This document shows, one piece after another, positions 1 through 9,341 of a stretch of 64,000 bases of DNA. The stretch is from Sinomonas albida (GTDB lineage Bacteria > Actinomycetota > Actinomycetes > Actinomycetales > Micrococcaceae). The stretch's first letter is position 1. The number at the start of each line of letters is the position of its first letter. The notes under the pieces are model-generated. The model saw only the letters and a list, made by a program, of their open reading frames with translations, was not told the DNA's origin and ran no database searches. The stretch is taken from contig NZ_SWDW01000001.1 of assembly GCF_004919045.1 (NCBI RefSeq), positions 248,001 to 312,000 of the forward strand, read 5' to 3'. The translations under genes were made by a program, and so were the position numbers.

Positions 1-957
1 CGGCGATCAGGCGCACAGGCGATCATCAACGTCACCATCCCGGCCGCGCACCACCCGGTGACGACGGCGGCGCTCCTCGCCGGCTTCCCCGTGCTGGGGG
101 AGAAGCCGGTCGCCTCGACCGTGGTCGAGGGGCTCTCGCTCGCTGCCGCGGCCGAGCACACGGGCCAGCTGTTCATGGTGAGCCAGTCGCGCCGGTACAA
201 CCGGCACCTGTTCGCCGCGAAGGCCCAGGCCGAGGAGCTGGGCCGCCTGGGCATCGTGTCCGTGGACTTCTTCAAGGCCCCGCGGTTCGGCGGCTTCCGC
301 GAGGTCATGGCGAGCCCGCTCCTGCTCGACATGGCGATCCACCAGTTCGACATGGCCCGCTTCCTCCTCGATGCAGACCCCGTCTCCGTGCTGTGCGACG
401 AATACAACCCCGCGTGGAGCTGGTACGCCGGCAACGCGGCGGCGACGGCGACCTTCGAGTTCGACGGCGGTGCGCGCTTCGTCTTCAACGGCAGCTGGTG
501 CAGCCCCGGGTCGGAGACGTCGTGGAACGGCTCGTGGCGGGTCTCGGGGGAGCGCGGCACGGTCCTGTGGGACGGCGACCACGAGCCGACCGTTGGCCCG
601 GCCCCGGCCGGGTCTGCAGCACCGGCGGGGAGCGTCGCTGAGGTGGGATCGGCCGTCGAGGCGAGCGGCGCCGTCGTCCGCTCCGTGCACGACCCCGGTG
701 CCGACATCGCGGGCTCGCTCCGCGAATTCGTCGCCGCGGTGCGCACGGGAGTCGAACCCATGGGGCGCGTGCACGCCAACGTCGTGAGTCTCGCCATGGT
801 CGAAGCGGCCGTGAAAAGCACGACGGCGGGGCGTCGCGTCGCGCTCGAAGAGATCCTCGGCGACTCGTACGAGGCCGCCCTCGCGGCCGAGACCAACGAG
901 GAGGTGCTGCGGGTCCTCAAGTCGTGGCCGTCGGTGCGGGCAGGTCTGGCCGGCTGA
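1..957 (+). CDS. Gfo/Idh/MocA family oxidoreductase, 5' end cut off by the window
   Basis: Open from the first base in frame 1, so the N-terminal nucleotide-binding Rossmann motif lies outside the window. What remains begins in the Rossmann domain (INVTIPAAHHPV, then GEKPVAST, the family's EKP motif with its catalytic-pair lysine) and runs through the C-terminal alpha/beta domain (DMAIHQFDMARFL, a typical substrate-side His motif). The family reduces or oxidises sugars and inositols with NAD(P). Substrate cannot be told from sequence. About 318 residues are visible, so roughly 40-60 are missing. A second, clearly different family member lies at 62812-63891. The stop at 955-957 is followed by a short gap before a lipoprotein gene. 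Confidence 0.85.
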   Translation, partial: RRSGAQAIINVTIPAAHHPVTTAALLAGFPVLGEKPVASTVVEGLSLAAAAEHTGQLFMVSQSRRYNRHLFAAKAQAEELGRLGIVSVDFFKAPRFGGFREVMASPLLLDMAIHQFDMARFLLDADPVSVLCDEYNPAWSWYAGNAAATATFEFDGGARFVFNGSWCSPGSETSWNGSWRVSGERGTVLWDGDHEPTVGPAPAGSAAPAGSVAEVGSAVEASGAVVRSVHDPGADIAGSLREFVAAVRTGVEPMGRVHANVVSLAMVEAAVKSTTAGRRVALEEILGDSYEAALAAETNEEVLRVLKSWPSVRAGLAG

Positions 958-1072
958 CGCCCGGCGCTGTCCGCGCTCGGGCGCTGCCTGCGGATTGAAC
1001 CTGCGCTGCACCGGCGTCGTCCTCTAGGCACGGTGCCCGACTGTCCGTCGTCGGGCACCTCCGGAGGGCATC

Positions 1073-1486
1073 ATGAAGCTTCCACGCACCGCTGCGGCCG
1101 CCGCTGCTCTCGGCGCAACTCTCGTCCTATCCGGGTGCCCGGGGTCGCCACAATACGCGCCGCAGCCGAGTCCCGCGGTCTCGACGCCGTCACCCAGCGT
1201 GACGCCGACCCCAACGGTGACGCCGGCGGACGCTCCGCCGTCGGACACCCCACCAACGGCGCCGACTGACACCGCGACGCCGTTGCCCGCGGCCCCGCCT
1301 CCACCACCTCCGCCTGCCCCGGTGGCGCCTGCCCCGGCGGCACCTGTGCCGGCTCCGCCGCCGGCCGTCGTCCCGCCTCCCGCTCCGGCTCCGCCGCCTG
1401 TGGTCCCGCCGCCGCTGCATCCCGGCGGAGGCGACCACGACGCCGATGATCGCGGCGGTCCCGACGATGGCGACGGCAACAAGTAA
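1073..1486 (+). CDS. small proline-rich lipoprotein
   Basis: A 137-residue protein with a basic start (MKLPR), an Ala-rich hydrophobic core and the lipobox LSGC, so it should be lipidated on Cys and anchored outside the membrane. The mature part is almost entirely Pro, Ala, Thr and Ser with PPPPPP and APAP runs, and ends in a short acidic Asp/Gly-rich tail (GGDHDADDRGG). Such sequences are usually extended spacers in the cell wall. No catalytic domain is visible. The start is supported by GGAGGG a few bases upstream. Its last bases overlap the next lipoprotein gene, so the two are probably co-transcribed. Function unknown. Confidence 0.7.
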   Translation: MKLPRTAAAAAALGATLVLSGCPGSPQYAPQPSPAVSTPSPSVTPTPTVTPADAPPSDTPPTAPTDTATPLPAAPPPPPPPAPVAPAPAAPVPAPPPAVVPPPAPAPPPVVPPPLHPGGGDHDADDRGGPDDGDGNK

Positions 1487-2078
1487 GGCGCGCGCAGCGG
1501 CTGCGGTGGCGGCGTTGATCGTGACGCTCACCTCCGGCTGCGGTGCGCCGCACGGCCGCGGCCAGGAGCCCGACGCGGCCGTGTCGAAGGGGCCCGCCTT
1601 CGCGTGGTTCCGGGCTGGCGCGGCTCCCGTCGGCTGGAAGATGTTCGGGCTTCCCGACGGGACAGCGGCCTTGTCCGTCTCGCCGGAAGCAGAGCCTGCT
1701 CAGAGTGACCCGGGGAGCGTGACCGCCGAGGTCCATTCGCCGAGCGGAGAGCTTCTGCTGTACTTCAACGCGACGCCCAAACAGGGCGACGAGACGGTGG
1801 CCGCGTGGCCCGAGTTCCGCCTCGACCACCTCGCGGACGAGAACGGCGGCCCTGCCAAGAAGCTCTCGAGCCGCGTCGGAATGGCGTTCCTCGGGGGAAC
1901 GGGCTCGTGCGTCGAGGACACCTACACGGCCCGCGTGGGCCATGACTACCACGAGCTCGCGTGCTTCGTGGAGGGTGCGAGCGGCGGAAGCGTCCTGGTG
2001 GTCGCTGCGCCGCCCCAAGATTGGGACCGCTACAGCCCTCTGGTGCAGCAGGCCGTCGATGCGTACGCGGTGCGCTGA
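1467..2078 (+). CDS. putative lipoprotein of unknown function
   Basis: The start at 1467 gives MATATSKARAAAAVAALIV followed by LTSGC, a normal lipoprotein signal of about 25 residues; an in-frame ATG at 1446 would add seven residues. Roughly 180 mature residues follow, mixed alpha/beta in composition, with no motif I recognise. Segments such as GWKMFGLPDGTAALSVSPEAEP and SPSGELLLYFNATPKQG look like beta strands of a small globular domain. The gene overlaps the end of the preceding lipoprotein gene by about 20 bases, which suggests translational coupling. Probably an exported, membrane-anchored protein; no function is proposed. Confidence 0.65.
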   Translation: MATATSKARAAAAVAALIVTLTSGCGAPHGRGQEPDAAVSKGPAFAWFRAGAAPVGWKMFGLPDGTAALSVSPEAEPAQSDPGSVTAEVHSPSGELLLYFNATPKQGDETVAAWPEFRLDHLADENGGPAKKLSSRVGMAFLGGTGSCVEDTYTARVGHDYHELACFVEGASGGSVLVVAAPPQDWDRYSPLVQQAVDAYAVR

Positions 2079-2150
2079 GCCGATGCGGCGCCGGGCCGGT
2101 GCGGCGCCGGGCTAGCGTGGCGGCGAAGCGGCAGACCTAGACTTGGGGCC

Positions 2151-3887
2151 ATGTGTGCAGAGCTGTCCGAGTCCGAGTCCGTGATCGACGCCGAGGCATC
2201 GCAACCCTGGTTCCGCAGCGCGGTCGTCTATCAGGTGTACCCGCGCAGCTTCGCTGACTCCAACGGCGACGGCATCGGAGACATCCCGGGGATTATCGGC
2301 AAGCTCGACTACCTCAAGCGCCTCGGCGTCGACGTCGTGTGGCTCTCTCCCGTGTACCGCTCGCCGCACGACGACAACGGCTACGACATCAGCGACTACC
2401 GGGACGTCGACCCCGTGTTCGGCTCCCTCACGGACCTCGACGAGCTCATTGCCGGCCTGCACGAGCGCGGCATGAAGCTGGTCATGGACCTCGTGGTCAA
2501 CCACACCTCCGACGAGCACCCGTGGTTCGAGGAGTCCCGCTCCTCGAAGCTCTCCCCGAAGCGGGACTGGTACTGGTGGCGGCCAGCGCGGCCCGGCCAC
2601 GAGCCCGGCACGCGCGGGGCCGAGCCCACCAACTGGGGATCGTTCTTCTCCGGGCCCGCGTGGGAGTACGACGAGGCGACGGGGGAGTACTACCTCCACC
2701 TCTTCTCGAGGAAGCAGCCGGACCTCAACTGGGAGAACCCCGAGGTCCGCGAGGCCGTCTACGCAATGATGAACTGGTGGCTCGACCGCGGGGTCGACGG
2801 CTTCCGCATGGACGTCATCAACTTCATCTCGAAGGATCTCGCCCTGCCGGATGGACCCGTGGCCGCGGGGCGGCTGTACGGAGACGGCGCTGCCTCGTTT
2901 ATGTGCGGCCCGCGCATCCACGAGTTCCTCCACGAGATGAACCAGGCCGTCTTCGCGGGCCGCGACGGCGCTCTGCTCACGGTGGGGGAGATGCCCGGCG
3001 TCACGGTCCACGACGCCGCCCTCTTCACCGACCCGGCGCGCGCCGAGGTGGACATGGTGTTCCAGTTCGAGCACGTGGGACTCGACCATGCGGGAAGCAA
3101 GTGGGCGCCGAAGCCGCTGCGGCTCACGGACCTCAAAGCCTCGCTCGGGCGCTGGCAGGAGGGCCTGGCCGAGCACGGCTGGAACAGCCTCTACTGGGGC
3201 AACCACGACCAGCCCCGCATCGTCTCCCGCTTCGGGGACGACGGCGACTACCGCGAGCTGTCCGCGAAGATGCTCGGCGGAGTCCTGCACTTCCACCGCG
3301 GAACGCCCTACATCTACCAGGGCGAGGAACTCGGCATGACCAATATGAGCTTCGCCGCGATCGACGAGTACCGGGACATCGAGGTGCTCAACCACTACCG
3401 CGAGGCCATCGGCGCGCGGGGTGAGGACCCCGCCGTCGTCCTTTCCGCCATGGCCCTGCTTAATCGCGACAACGCCCGCACCCCGGTCCAATGGACGGCG
3501 GGGGAGCAGGCCGGCTTCACGACCGGCACACCGTGGATCGCGGTCAATCCCAATGCCGCGGAGATCAACGCCGAGGAGCAGCTGGACCGCGAGGATTCCG
3601 TCTTCAACTTCTACCGCCGGCTCGTCGAGCTCAGGCACGGTCTCCCGGTCATCGCCCACGGCGACTTCAGGATGCTCCTGCCCGACGACGAAGCCGTCTA
3701 CGCCTATACCCGCACCTATGCGGGCACCGAGCTGCTGGTCCTCGGCAACTTCACGGCGGACGAGCGCCGCGCCGACGTCGGCGACCCATCGTGGGGGTCG
3801 GCCGAACGCATCCTTGGGAACTACCGCGACCCCCGCGGCCTGACGCTCAGGCCCTGGGAATTCGCCGCCTTCATCCGGACCCCCTAA
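2151..3887 (+). CDS. alpha-glucosidase, GH13 (oligo-1,6-glucosidase type)
   Basis: A 578-residue cytoplasmic GH13 hydrolase with the family regions in order: region I DLVVNHTSDEHPWF (about 113-126), region II GFRMDVINF with the nucleophile Asp221, region III TVGEMPG with the acid/base Glu280, and region IV WGNHDQPR with transition-state Asp353. The opening (WFRSAVVYQVYPRSFADSNGDGIGD trimmed to its core YQVYPRSF..SNGDG) is typical of enzymes cleaving terminal alpha-1,4 or alpha-1,6 bonds of maltose, isomaltose or sucrose. Length matches the family. No signal peptide is present. It is a single gene, with no transporter or regulator beside it. The exact bond specificity cannot be decided here. 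Confidence 0.92.
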   Translation: MCAELSESESVIDAEASQPWFRSAVVYQVYPRSFADSNGDGIGDIPGIIGKLDYLKRLGVDVVWLSPVYRSPHDDNGYDISDYRDVDPVFGSLTDLDELIAGLHERGMKLVMDLVVNHTSDEHPWFEESRSSKLSPKRDWYWWRPARPGHEPGTRGAEPTNWGSFFSGPAWEYDEATGEYYLHLFSRKQPDLNWENPEVREAVYAMMNWWLDRGVDGFRMDVINFISKDLALPDGPVAAGRLYGDGAASFMCGPRIHEFLHEMNQAVFAGRDGALLTVGEMPGVTVHDAALFTDPARAEVDMVFQFEHVGLDHAGSKWAPKPLRLTDLKASLGRWQEGLAEHGWNSLYWGNHDQPRIVSRFGDDGDYRELSAKMLGGVLHFHRGTPYIYQGEELGMTNMSFAAIDEYRDIEVLNHYREAIGARGEDPAVVLSAMALLNRDNARTPVQWTAGEQAGFTTGTPWIAVNPNAAEINAEEQLDREDSVFNFYRRLVELRHGLPVIAHGDFRMLLPDDEAVYAYTRTYAGTELLVLGNFTADERRADVGDPSWGSAERILGNYRDPRGLTLRPWEFAAFIRTP

Positions 3888-4066
3888 CCCGCCCACCCTG
3901 GTCAGTCGACGCGAAGGATCTGCCAAGGGTTGGGCGAGGATTCCGGCGGACGGCCCTGCACCAGGGTGGTGTGGAAGGAGACTAATCAGGGGGTGGCCCA
4001 CCCTCGCAATCCCGCACCGGAAGGGGACGTCTGGATGGTCCGCCAGCAGATCTGGAGCACTGGGCA

Positions 4067-5146
4067 GTGAGAAGACTGCATTCACTGACGAGCCTTCGGT
4101 TCGTGGCCGCTGCAGCCGTCGCGCTCATGCATGGCTTTGGCAAATACAGGCTTCCCGTCGTGGACCTCGGATTCGTGGGCGTGAGCTTCTTCTTCGTCCT
4201 TTCAGGCTTCGTACTGACCTGGGCGGACACGACGCAGGCGGGCACCGGCGTGTTCCTGCGAAACCGCTTTGCGAAATTGTTTCCCCTGAGTGCCGCCACT
4301 CTGGCCATCGCGGCACTCGTCACCGTAGCCCCGAATACCAACTCCATCTATTTCTTGCAGAGTCTCACCCTCACCCAGGCGTGGGGACCGATGTCGTCGT
4401 CGTCCTTCAATCCTGTGACCTGGTCGCTGTCCGCGGAAGCCTTCTTCTATCTCTTGCTGCCGGTGCTCGTGAAGGTGATGCGTCGTTTCACCGTCCGGGA
4501 GCTCGTGGGCACGGTGGTGTTCCTCGCGATCCTTCAGCCCGTTATGGGACTGATGATTCAGCTCACGCTGGGCGTCGAGGTCGATGCAGGGGCCGCCCAC
4601 TTCGTCACCTACGACTTCCCGCCGTACCGGCTCGCAGAATTCGTCATCGGCGTTGCCCTGGCGCTCCTCCTCAAGTCCGGACACACGCCCTCGCGCACGA
4701 TCCAGTTCGCCGCCGCCGCAGCGACCACGGCAGGACTCATGCTCGCCCTCATCGCCGACCTCCTCCACGTCACGCCATGGTGGGCGATGGAGGCTCTCAT
4801 GCTGCCCGCCGTCGTCGTACTCATCTGGACGTCCGCGCGGCGGGAGCTTTCCGGAACCAATAGTCTCTTGACTCACCCCCGCATGGTTGCGCTCGGGGAC
4901 CGGTCGTTCTCGTACTACATGGTTCACTACCTCGTGCTGGGCTCGGTGGCCCTGGCGATTGGTGCCGGGCCCCAAAGCCTCCCGTGGTGGCTCGTGCCGC
5001 CAGCCCTTATCGCGGCCGCGGCCGTCGCAGAGCTCGCTTATCGATACGTGGAAAAGCCATGCGAACGGGCGATCCGAGACCTGTTTGCGCGTCAACGCGC
5101 CCGCCCTCTCGCCGACTCACCGACGAGTCTCGCGCAGACGCCGTGA
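4067..5146 (+). CDS. membrane acyltransferase, acyltransferase-3 family
   Basis: A 359-residue polytopic membrane protein that begins with the family signature LTSLRFVAAAAVALMHGFG, where the His and the preceding Arg are the usual catalytic elements. It continues with FVGVSFFFVLSGFVLTW, the second conserved helix pair. About ten hydrophobic segments follow, and the end (YRYVEKPCERAIRDL) is the typical cytoplasmic tail of OafA/NodX-like O-acyltransferases. Such enzymes transfer acetyl or other acyl groups to surface polysaccharides, antibiotics or lipids. The start is a GTG at 4067, chosen because translation upstream has no family similarity. The gene stands alone and converges on the EF-G-like gene. 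Confidence 0.88.
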   Translation: MRRLHSLTSLRFVAAAAVALMHGFGKYRLPVVDLGFVGVSFFFVLSGFVLTWADTTQAGTGVFLRNRFAKLFPLSAATLAIAALVTVAPNTNSIYFLQSLTLTQAWGPMSSSSFNPVTWSLSAEAFFYLLLPVLVKVMRRFTVRELVGTVVFLAILQPVMGLMIQLTLGVEVDAGAAHFVTYDFPPYRLAEFVIGVALALLLKSGHTPSRTIQFAAAAATTAGLMLALIADLLHVTPWWAMEALMLPAVVVLIWTSARRELSGTNSLLTHPRMVALGDRSFSYYMVHYLVLGSVALAIGAGPQSLPWWLVPPALIAAAAVAELAYRYVEKPCERAIRDLFARQRARPLADSPTSLAQTP

Positions 5147-5174
5147 CGTCGAGGAAAGACTGTCCCCTCCGCGC

Positions 5175-7310
5175 TCAGCTGCCCACCGTTGGGTCGTGGC
5201 GCAGGTATTCGCGGCGGAAGCGGCCGGTGCCGGCCGTGAGGGCGCGGAGCTCGATCGCGTAGCGCAGCAGTTCCGCGTCGGGGACCTCCGCGGTGATCTC
5301 CGTGGCGTCCTCGCCCGACGTCGTCCCGGTCAGACGCCCGCGTCGGGCCGAGAGGTCGCTCATGACGGAGCCCACGTACTCGTCCGGGACGCTGAGAGTC
5401 ACCGAGGAGACGGGCTCGAGGAGCCGGATGCGGGAGGTCGCCGCGGCCTCGCGCAGCGCGAGGGCCCCCGCGGCCTGGAACGCGGCGTCGGACGAGTCCA
5501 CGCTGTGGGTCTTGCCGCCCACGAGCGTCACCCGGATGTCCACCACCGGGAAGCCCTGCGCGAGGCCTCGCTCCATCTGCGCCCGCACGCCCTTCTCGAC
5601 CGACTGGATGTACGCCGCAGGGATCACGCCGCCCACGATCTTGTCGACGAACTCAAAGCCGCCGCCGCGCGGGAGCGGCTCGACCTCGATGTCGCAGATC
5701 GCGTACTGCCCGTGCCCGCCTGACTGCTTGACGTAGCGGCCGTGGCCCGAAGCGGGAGCGGCGAAGGTCTCGCGAAGGGGAGTGACGACGTCGACCGTTT
5801 GAAGCTTGACGCCCTGCTCGCGCAGCCGGTCCAGCACCACCTCGGCGTGGGCCTCGCCCATGCACCACAGCACGAGCTGATGCGTCTCGGGGTTGCGCTC
5901 GACGCGGAGCGTCGGATCGCCCGCGGCGACCTTCGCGAGGCTCTTCGCGAGTGCGTCCTCGTCGCCGTGGGACGCAGCCTCGACGGCTACCGGCATGAGC
6001 GGCTCGGGCATGTCCCATGGGTCCACGAGCAGAGGGAAGTCGCGCGCGGAGACGGTGTCGCCGGTCTCGGCGGACAGCCGCGCGACCGCGCACAGGTCGC
6101 CGGCGACGGCATACGGCGCAGCCCGGAGTGTCGCCCCGAAGGGCGAATAGAGGTGGCCGAGGCGCTCGTCGCTGTCGTGGTCGGGGTGGCCGCGCTCGGC
6201 GAGACCGTGCCCCGCCACGTGCACGGGCGTGTCCTCGCGCAGGGTGCCCGAGAAGAGCCGCACGAGGCATACCCGGCCGAGGAACGGATCCACCGTGGTG
6301 CGCACGACCTCGCCCGCGAGGGGGCCGTCCGGATCGCACTTGAGCGGGCCGACGCGCTTCCCGTCGAGGTCCGTCACGGCCGGAACCGCGTGCTCGACCG
6401 GCGAAGGGAAGCCGCCGGTGAGCACCTCGAGGAGCTCCGCCGTGCCGAGGCCGTTCGTCGCCGACGTCGGGATCACCGGGAAGAACGAGCCCCGCGCCAC
6501 GGCCGTCTCGAGGTCGTCGACAAGCACGTCGAGCCCGATCTCCTCGCCGCCGAGGTACCGGTCCATGAGGGTCTCGTCCTCGCTCTCGGCGATGATCCCC
6601 TCGATGAGCTCTCCCCGCGCTTCGTCCCACCCGCCGCGCTCGCCGGGTTCGGCGGGACGCACCTCGGGCTGGAGGTCGTCGCCCGAGTAGTCGGAGACGT
6701 TGCCCGAGAGGAGCCCGAGCAGCCCGGTCACGGCGCCGTCGGTGCGCAGCGGCAGGTAGAGGGGAAGCACCGATTCGCCGAACGACGCGCGGCACGCGGC
6801 GAGGACGCCGTCGTAGTCCGCGCGCGGGTGGTCGAGCCTGCTGATGACGACGGCGCGCGGCATGCCCACGCGTTCACACTCGGCCCACAGCGCGGTCGTG
6901 GCGGCGTCGATGCCGTCGACCGCGGAGACGACGAACAGCGCGCCGTCGGCCGCGCGAAGCCCGGCCCGCAGCTCGCCGATGAAGTCCGCGTATCCCGGCG
7001 TGTCGAGCAGGTTCACCTTGACGTCGTCCACGAGGACCGGGGCGACCGAGAGCGTCACGGAGCGCTGCTGGTGCACGGCCGAGGCGTCGGAATCGCCCAC
7101 GGTGGTGCCGTCCGCGACCGAGCCCATCCGCGTGATCGCACCGGTCGAGGCGAGCACGGCCTCGAGCAGTGTCGTCTTGCCGGCGCCCGAATGGCCCACG
7201 AGCGCGACGTTGCGGATGAGCTCCGACCTGTCCACGGCAGGGGAGGCGCCGGCATCGGAGCCTGCCCGGCCCGCGGCCTTCGCTGTGCCGTTCGTGCTCT
7301 TCACGGACAT
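5175..7310 (-). CDS. elongation factor G-like protein (EF-G2 type)
   Basis: A 711-residue translational GTPase with the EF-G domain order. G1 is VGHSGAGKTTLLEAV, G3 is LLDTPGYADFIGEL, then come domain II with the PLKCDPDGPLAGEVVRT segment and the C-terminal EF-G IV/V part (SGGHGQYAICDIEVEP, IQSVEKGVRAQMERG). The G4 guanine motif, normally NKxD, reads SRLD (VVISRLDHPRADY). This belongs to the actinobacterial second EF-G-like family rather than the housekeeping fusA, which sits with the ribosomal genes elsewhere in such genomes. The start at 7310 has a perfect AGGAGG six bases upstream. An upstream in-frame codon at 7364 lacks one. The biological role of this paralogue is not known from sequence. 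Confidence 0.9.
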   Translation of the reverse strand: MSVKSTNGTAKAAGRAGSDAGASPAVDRSELIRNVALVGHSGAGKTTLLEAVLASTGAITRMGSVADGTTVGDSDASAVHQQRSVTLSVAPVLVDDVKVNLLDTPGYADFIGELRAGLRAADGALFVVSAVDGIDAATTALWAECERVGMPRAVVISRLDHPRADYDGVLAACRASFGESVLPLYLPLRTDGAVTGLLGLLSGNVSDYSGDDLQPEVRPAEPGERGGWDEARGELIEGIIAESEDETLMDRYLGGEEIGLDVLVDDLETAVARGSFFPVIPTSATNGLGTAELLEVLTGGFPSPVEHAVPAVTDLDGKRVGPLKCDPDGPLAGEVVRTTVDPFLGRVCLVRLFSGTLREDTPVHVAGHGLAERGHPDHDSDERLGHLYSPFGATLRAAPYAVAGDLCAVARLSAETGDTVSARDFPLLVDPWDMPEPLMPVAVEAASHGDEDALAKSLAKVAAGDPTLRVERNPETHQLVLWCMGEAHAEVVLDRLREQGVKLQTVDVVTPLRETFAAPASGHGRYVKQSGGHGQYAICDIEVEPLPRGGGFEFVDKIVGGVIPAAYIQSVEKGVRAQMERGLAQGFPVVDIRVTLVGGKTHSVDSSDAAFQAAGALALREAAATSRIRLLEPVSSVTLSVPDEYVGSVMSDLSARRGRLTGTTSGEDATEITAEVPDAELLRYAIELRALTAGTGRFRREYLRHDPTVGS

Positions 7311-7481
7311 GAGCGCCTCCTGATCCCCGACGATCTGGGCCCCGTGACGGTCCGGCCTGCTCACAGTCTGACCTGCTCAGAGTCCGGCCTGCTCACATTC
7401 TGGCCCGTCACGAACCTGGCCTTAATGGTGTGCCCTACACCCTTCTCGCGGCGAGATGACACGTCAAGGGGATATTGGCCG

Positions 7482-9146
7482 TCAGCGCTTCGGCGCGGAC
7501 CATGTCGGCGGCACGCGCAGCGGAAGGCGGAGCGTGAAGACGCTTCCCACGCCGACCTCGCTCGTGCACTCGAGTTCGCCGTCGTGCCGTTCGGCCACTT
7601 CCTTCGCGAGCGCGAGACCCAGGCCCGTGCCTGGGACGCCCGAGCGGACGGCCGCATCACTGCGCTGGAAGCGCGTGAAGACGCGCTTGAGATCTTCGGC
7701 AGCGATGCCGAAGCCCTGGTCGCGGACGGTGCAGACCGCCCACCGTCCCTCCGCTGCAGCAGTGAGTGTCACGGTGGTCCCGGACGCGGAGTACTTGAGC
7801 GCGTTCGAGACGAGATTGTCGAGGACCCTCACGAGGCCCGTGCGGTCCCCGAGGACGGGCAGGGGACCGTCGGTCGACACGTTGAGCATGATCGCGCGGC
7901 CGGCCGCCTCGGGTCCCGAGGAGTCCCCGGCCTGCCGGACGAGCTCGGAGAGGTCGAGGGGAAGGCGGATGGCCGCGGCCTCGTCGCCTGTGAGCGCGGC
8001 GGCGAGGATGCCGTCGACCATGTGGTTGAGGTGTCTCGCGTTGCGCGTCATGATCTGCAGGTCGGACCTCGCTGCGGGGCTCAGCGTCTCCTCGTCCTGG
8101 AGGAGCTCCGCGTAGCCGAGGATGTTCGTCAGCGGTGTGCGGAATTCGTGGGACATCGCGGCGAGGAACTTGTCTCGCGCGTGGACGGCGGCCACGACGT
8201 CGGTGACGTCCGCGGAGGCGAGCACGGTCCCCGCGCGCTGGCCGGCGGCGTCGTCGAAGGGCCGGGCGGAGATGGAGACGGTCCGCGCCTCGGCGCCCCG
8301 GCCGAGCCGGAAGACCTCGTGCTCGACCGTCTCGCCGGCCTTGGCCCGTCGGAGCACGCGCTCGTCGGGAGGCACCGGGTCTTCGGACCCTTCGCGGAAG
8401 ACGAGCAGCGCCTCCTCCCGGTCCGTCGGGACGCCCTCCGGGAGGGCAGCGACGTAGAGCTGGCGCTGCTTCGCGTTCATGAACGCGCTCTGGCCCTCCT
8501 CGTCGAGGACCAAAACCCCGACGTCGACCGTCTCGAGCACCGTGTCGAGCAGCCGCTCGCGGGTCTCACTGCGCCGCAGCAGCTCCTCGACGCGCTCCTG
8601 CTGCGCCATCGCGCTGAGGGTCATGACGGACGTGCCGATCCCGATCGAGAACAGCATGAACGGGATCAGGACCTCTGCCGCGAGGGTGCGGGGTGTCGCG
8701 GTGCCGTCGATGAAATGCGGCACCCAGACGATGAGCAGCGACGCGAGGCCACCGATCGGGACCATGATGCGCGGCCGGAAGCCCGATCCCGCGAGCCACA
8801 TGATCGGGAGGACGGCCAGAAGGTTCAGCCCCCTGAGCGAGTCCGCGTTCGAGTAGTGGAGGATCCCGATCGGCACGAAGTCGAGGATGGGGAGGACGAG
8901 GAAGAGCCCGTATGGGAGGCGATCCCAGGGGAGCGCGAAGCTGAGGATCAGGATGACGAGCGCGATGCCCTGCCCAATGAGGAAGCCCGGATCCGTGAAC
9001 ACACTGGCATCCGCGATGGCGGCGATGGCGCACACGAGCAGGAGCATGACGTTGAACGGGAGCTGGCTCAGCACCACGCGCCCCCGCATGCTCAGCTCAT
9101 GGAATCGGACCTGTCCCAACATCATCACGTCGAGAACCTTCTCCAC
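7482..9146 (-). CDS. membrane sensor histidine kinase (orphan)
   Basis: A 554-residue protein with an N-terminal membrane region of about six helices (residues 20-190), a PAS-like domain (LLDTVLETVDVGVLVLDEEG), the phosphoacceptor box MSHEFRTPLTNILGYAELL, and a full ATPase domain (N box DNLVSNALKYS, G1 DQGFGI, F box VFTRFQRS, G2 GTGLGLALAKEV). I chose the GTG at 9146 because GGGAGGG precedes it at good spacing; a GTG at 9203 has no ribosome site. No response regulator gene lies beside it, which is unusual for this kinase type, so the partner must be encoded elsewhere. The input signal is unknown. Confidence 0.9.
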   Translation of the reverse strand: MEKVLDVMMLGQVRFHELSMRGRVVLSQLPFNVMLLLVCAIAAIADASVFTDPGFLIGQGIALVILILSFALPWDRLPYGLFLVLPILDFVPIGILHYSNADSLRGLNLLAVLPIMWLAGSGFRPRIMVPIGGLASLLIVWVPHFIDGTATPRTLAAEVLIPFMLFSIGIGTSVMTLSAMAQQERVEELLRRSETRERLLDTVLETVDVGVLVLDEEGQSAFMNAKQRQLYVAALPEGVPTDREEALLVFREGSEDPVPPDERVLRRAKAGETVEHEVFRLGRGAEARTVSISARPFDDAAGQRAGTVLASADVTDVVAAVHARDKFLAAMSHEFRTPLTNILGYAELLQDEETLSPAARSDLQIMTRNARHLNHMVDGILAAALTGDEAAAIRLPLDLSELVRQAGDSSGPEAAGRAIMLNVSTDGPLPVLGDRTGLVRVLDNLVSNALKYSASGTTVTLTAAAEGRWAVCTVRDQGFGIAAEDLKRVFTRFQRSDAAVRSGVPGTGLGLALAKEVAERHDGELECTSEVGVGSVFTLRLPLRVPPTWSAPKR

Positions 9147-9341
9147 GGAGCCCTCCCGACTGACCAGTGGCAGAAAGGTCAATTCTGTGACGAGGAACGT
9201 CACAGGGACAGTGCCAACGTGGACCGGGGTTTCCGATGCCGGAGTTACAGGTAGCTGCAGATCTCCTCGGATCCGTCACGCCCCGTGGGGATCCGCCCGT
9301 GGGGATCCCTCACGCCGGGCGGGCGGTGGCCGCTTGGCCCG

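Noticed and set aside
3893-3969. 10-bp inverted repeat CCACCCTGGT / ACCAGGGTGG after the alpha-glucosidase gene
   Set aside because: The arms are 57 bases apart in GC-rich DNA, with no T-run or known operator form; it may be chance.
5742-9254. Very long open frame on the plus strand (more than 1100 codons)
   Set aside because: It lies opposite the EF-G-like and sensor kinase genes, is rich in Arg, His, Gly and Glu with no recognisable domain, and is the usual shadow of GC-rich coding DNA.
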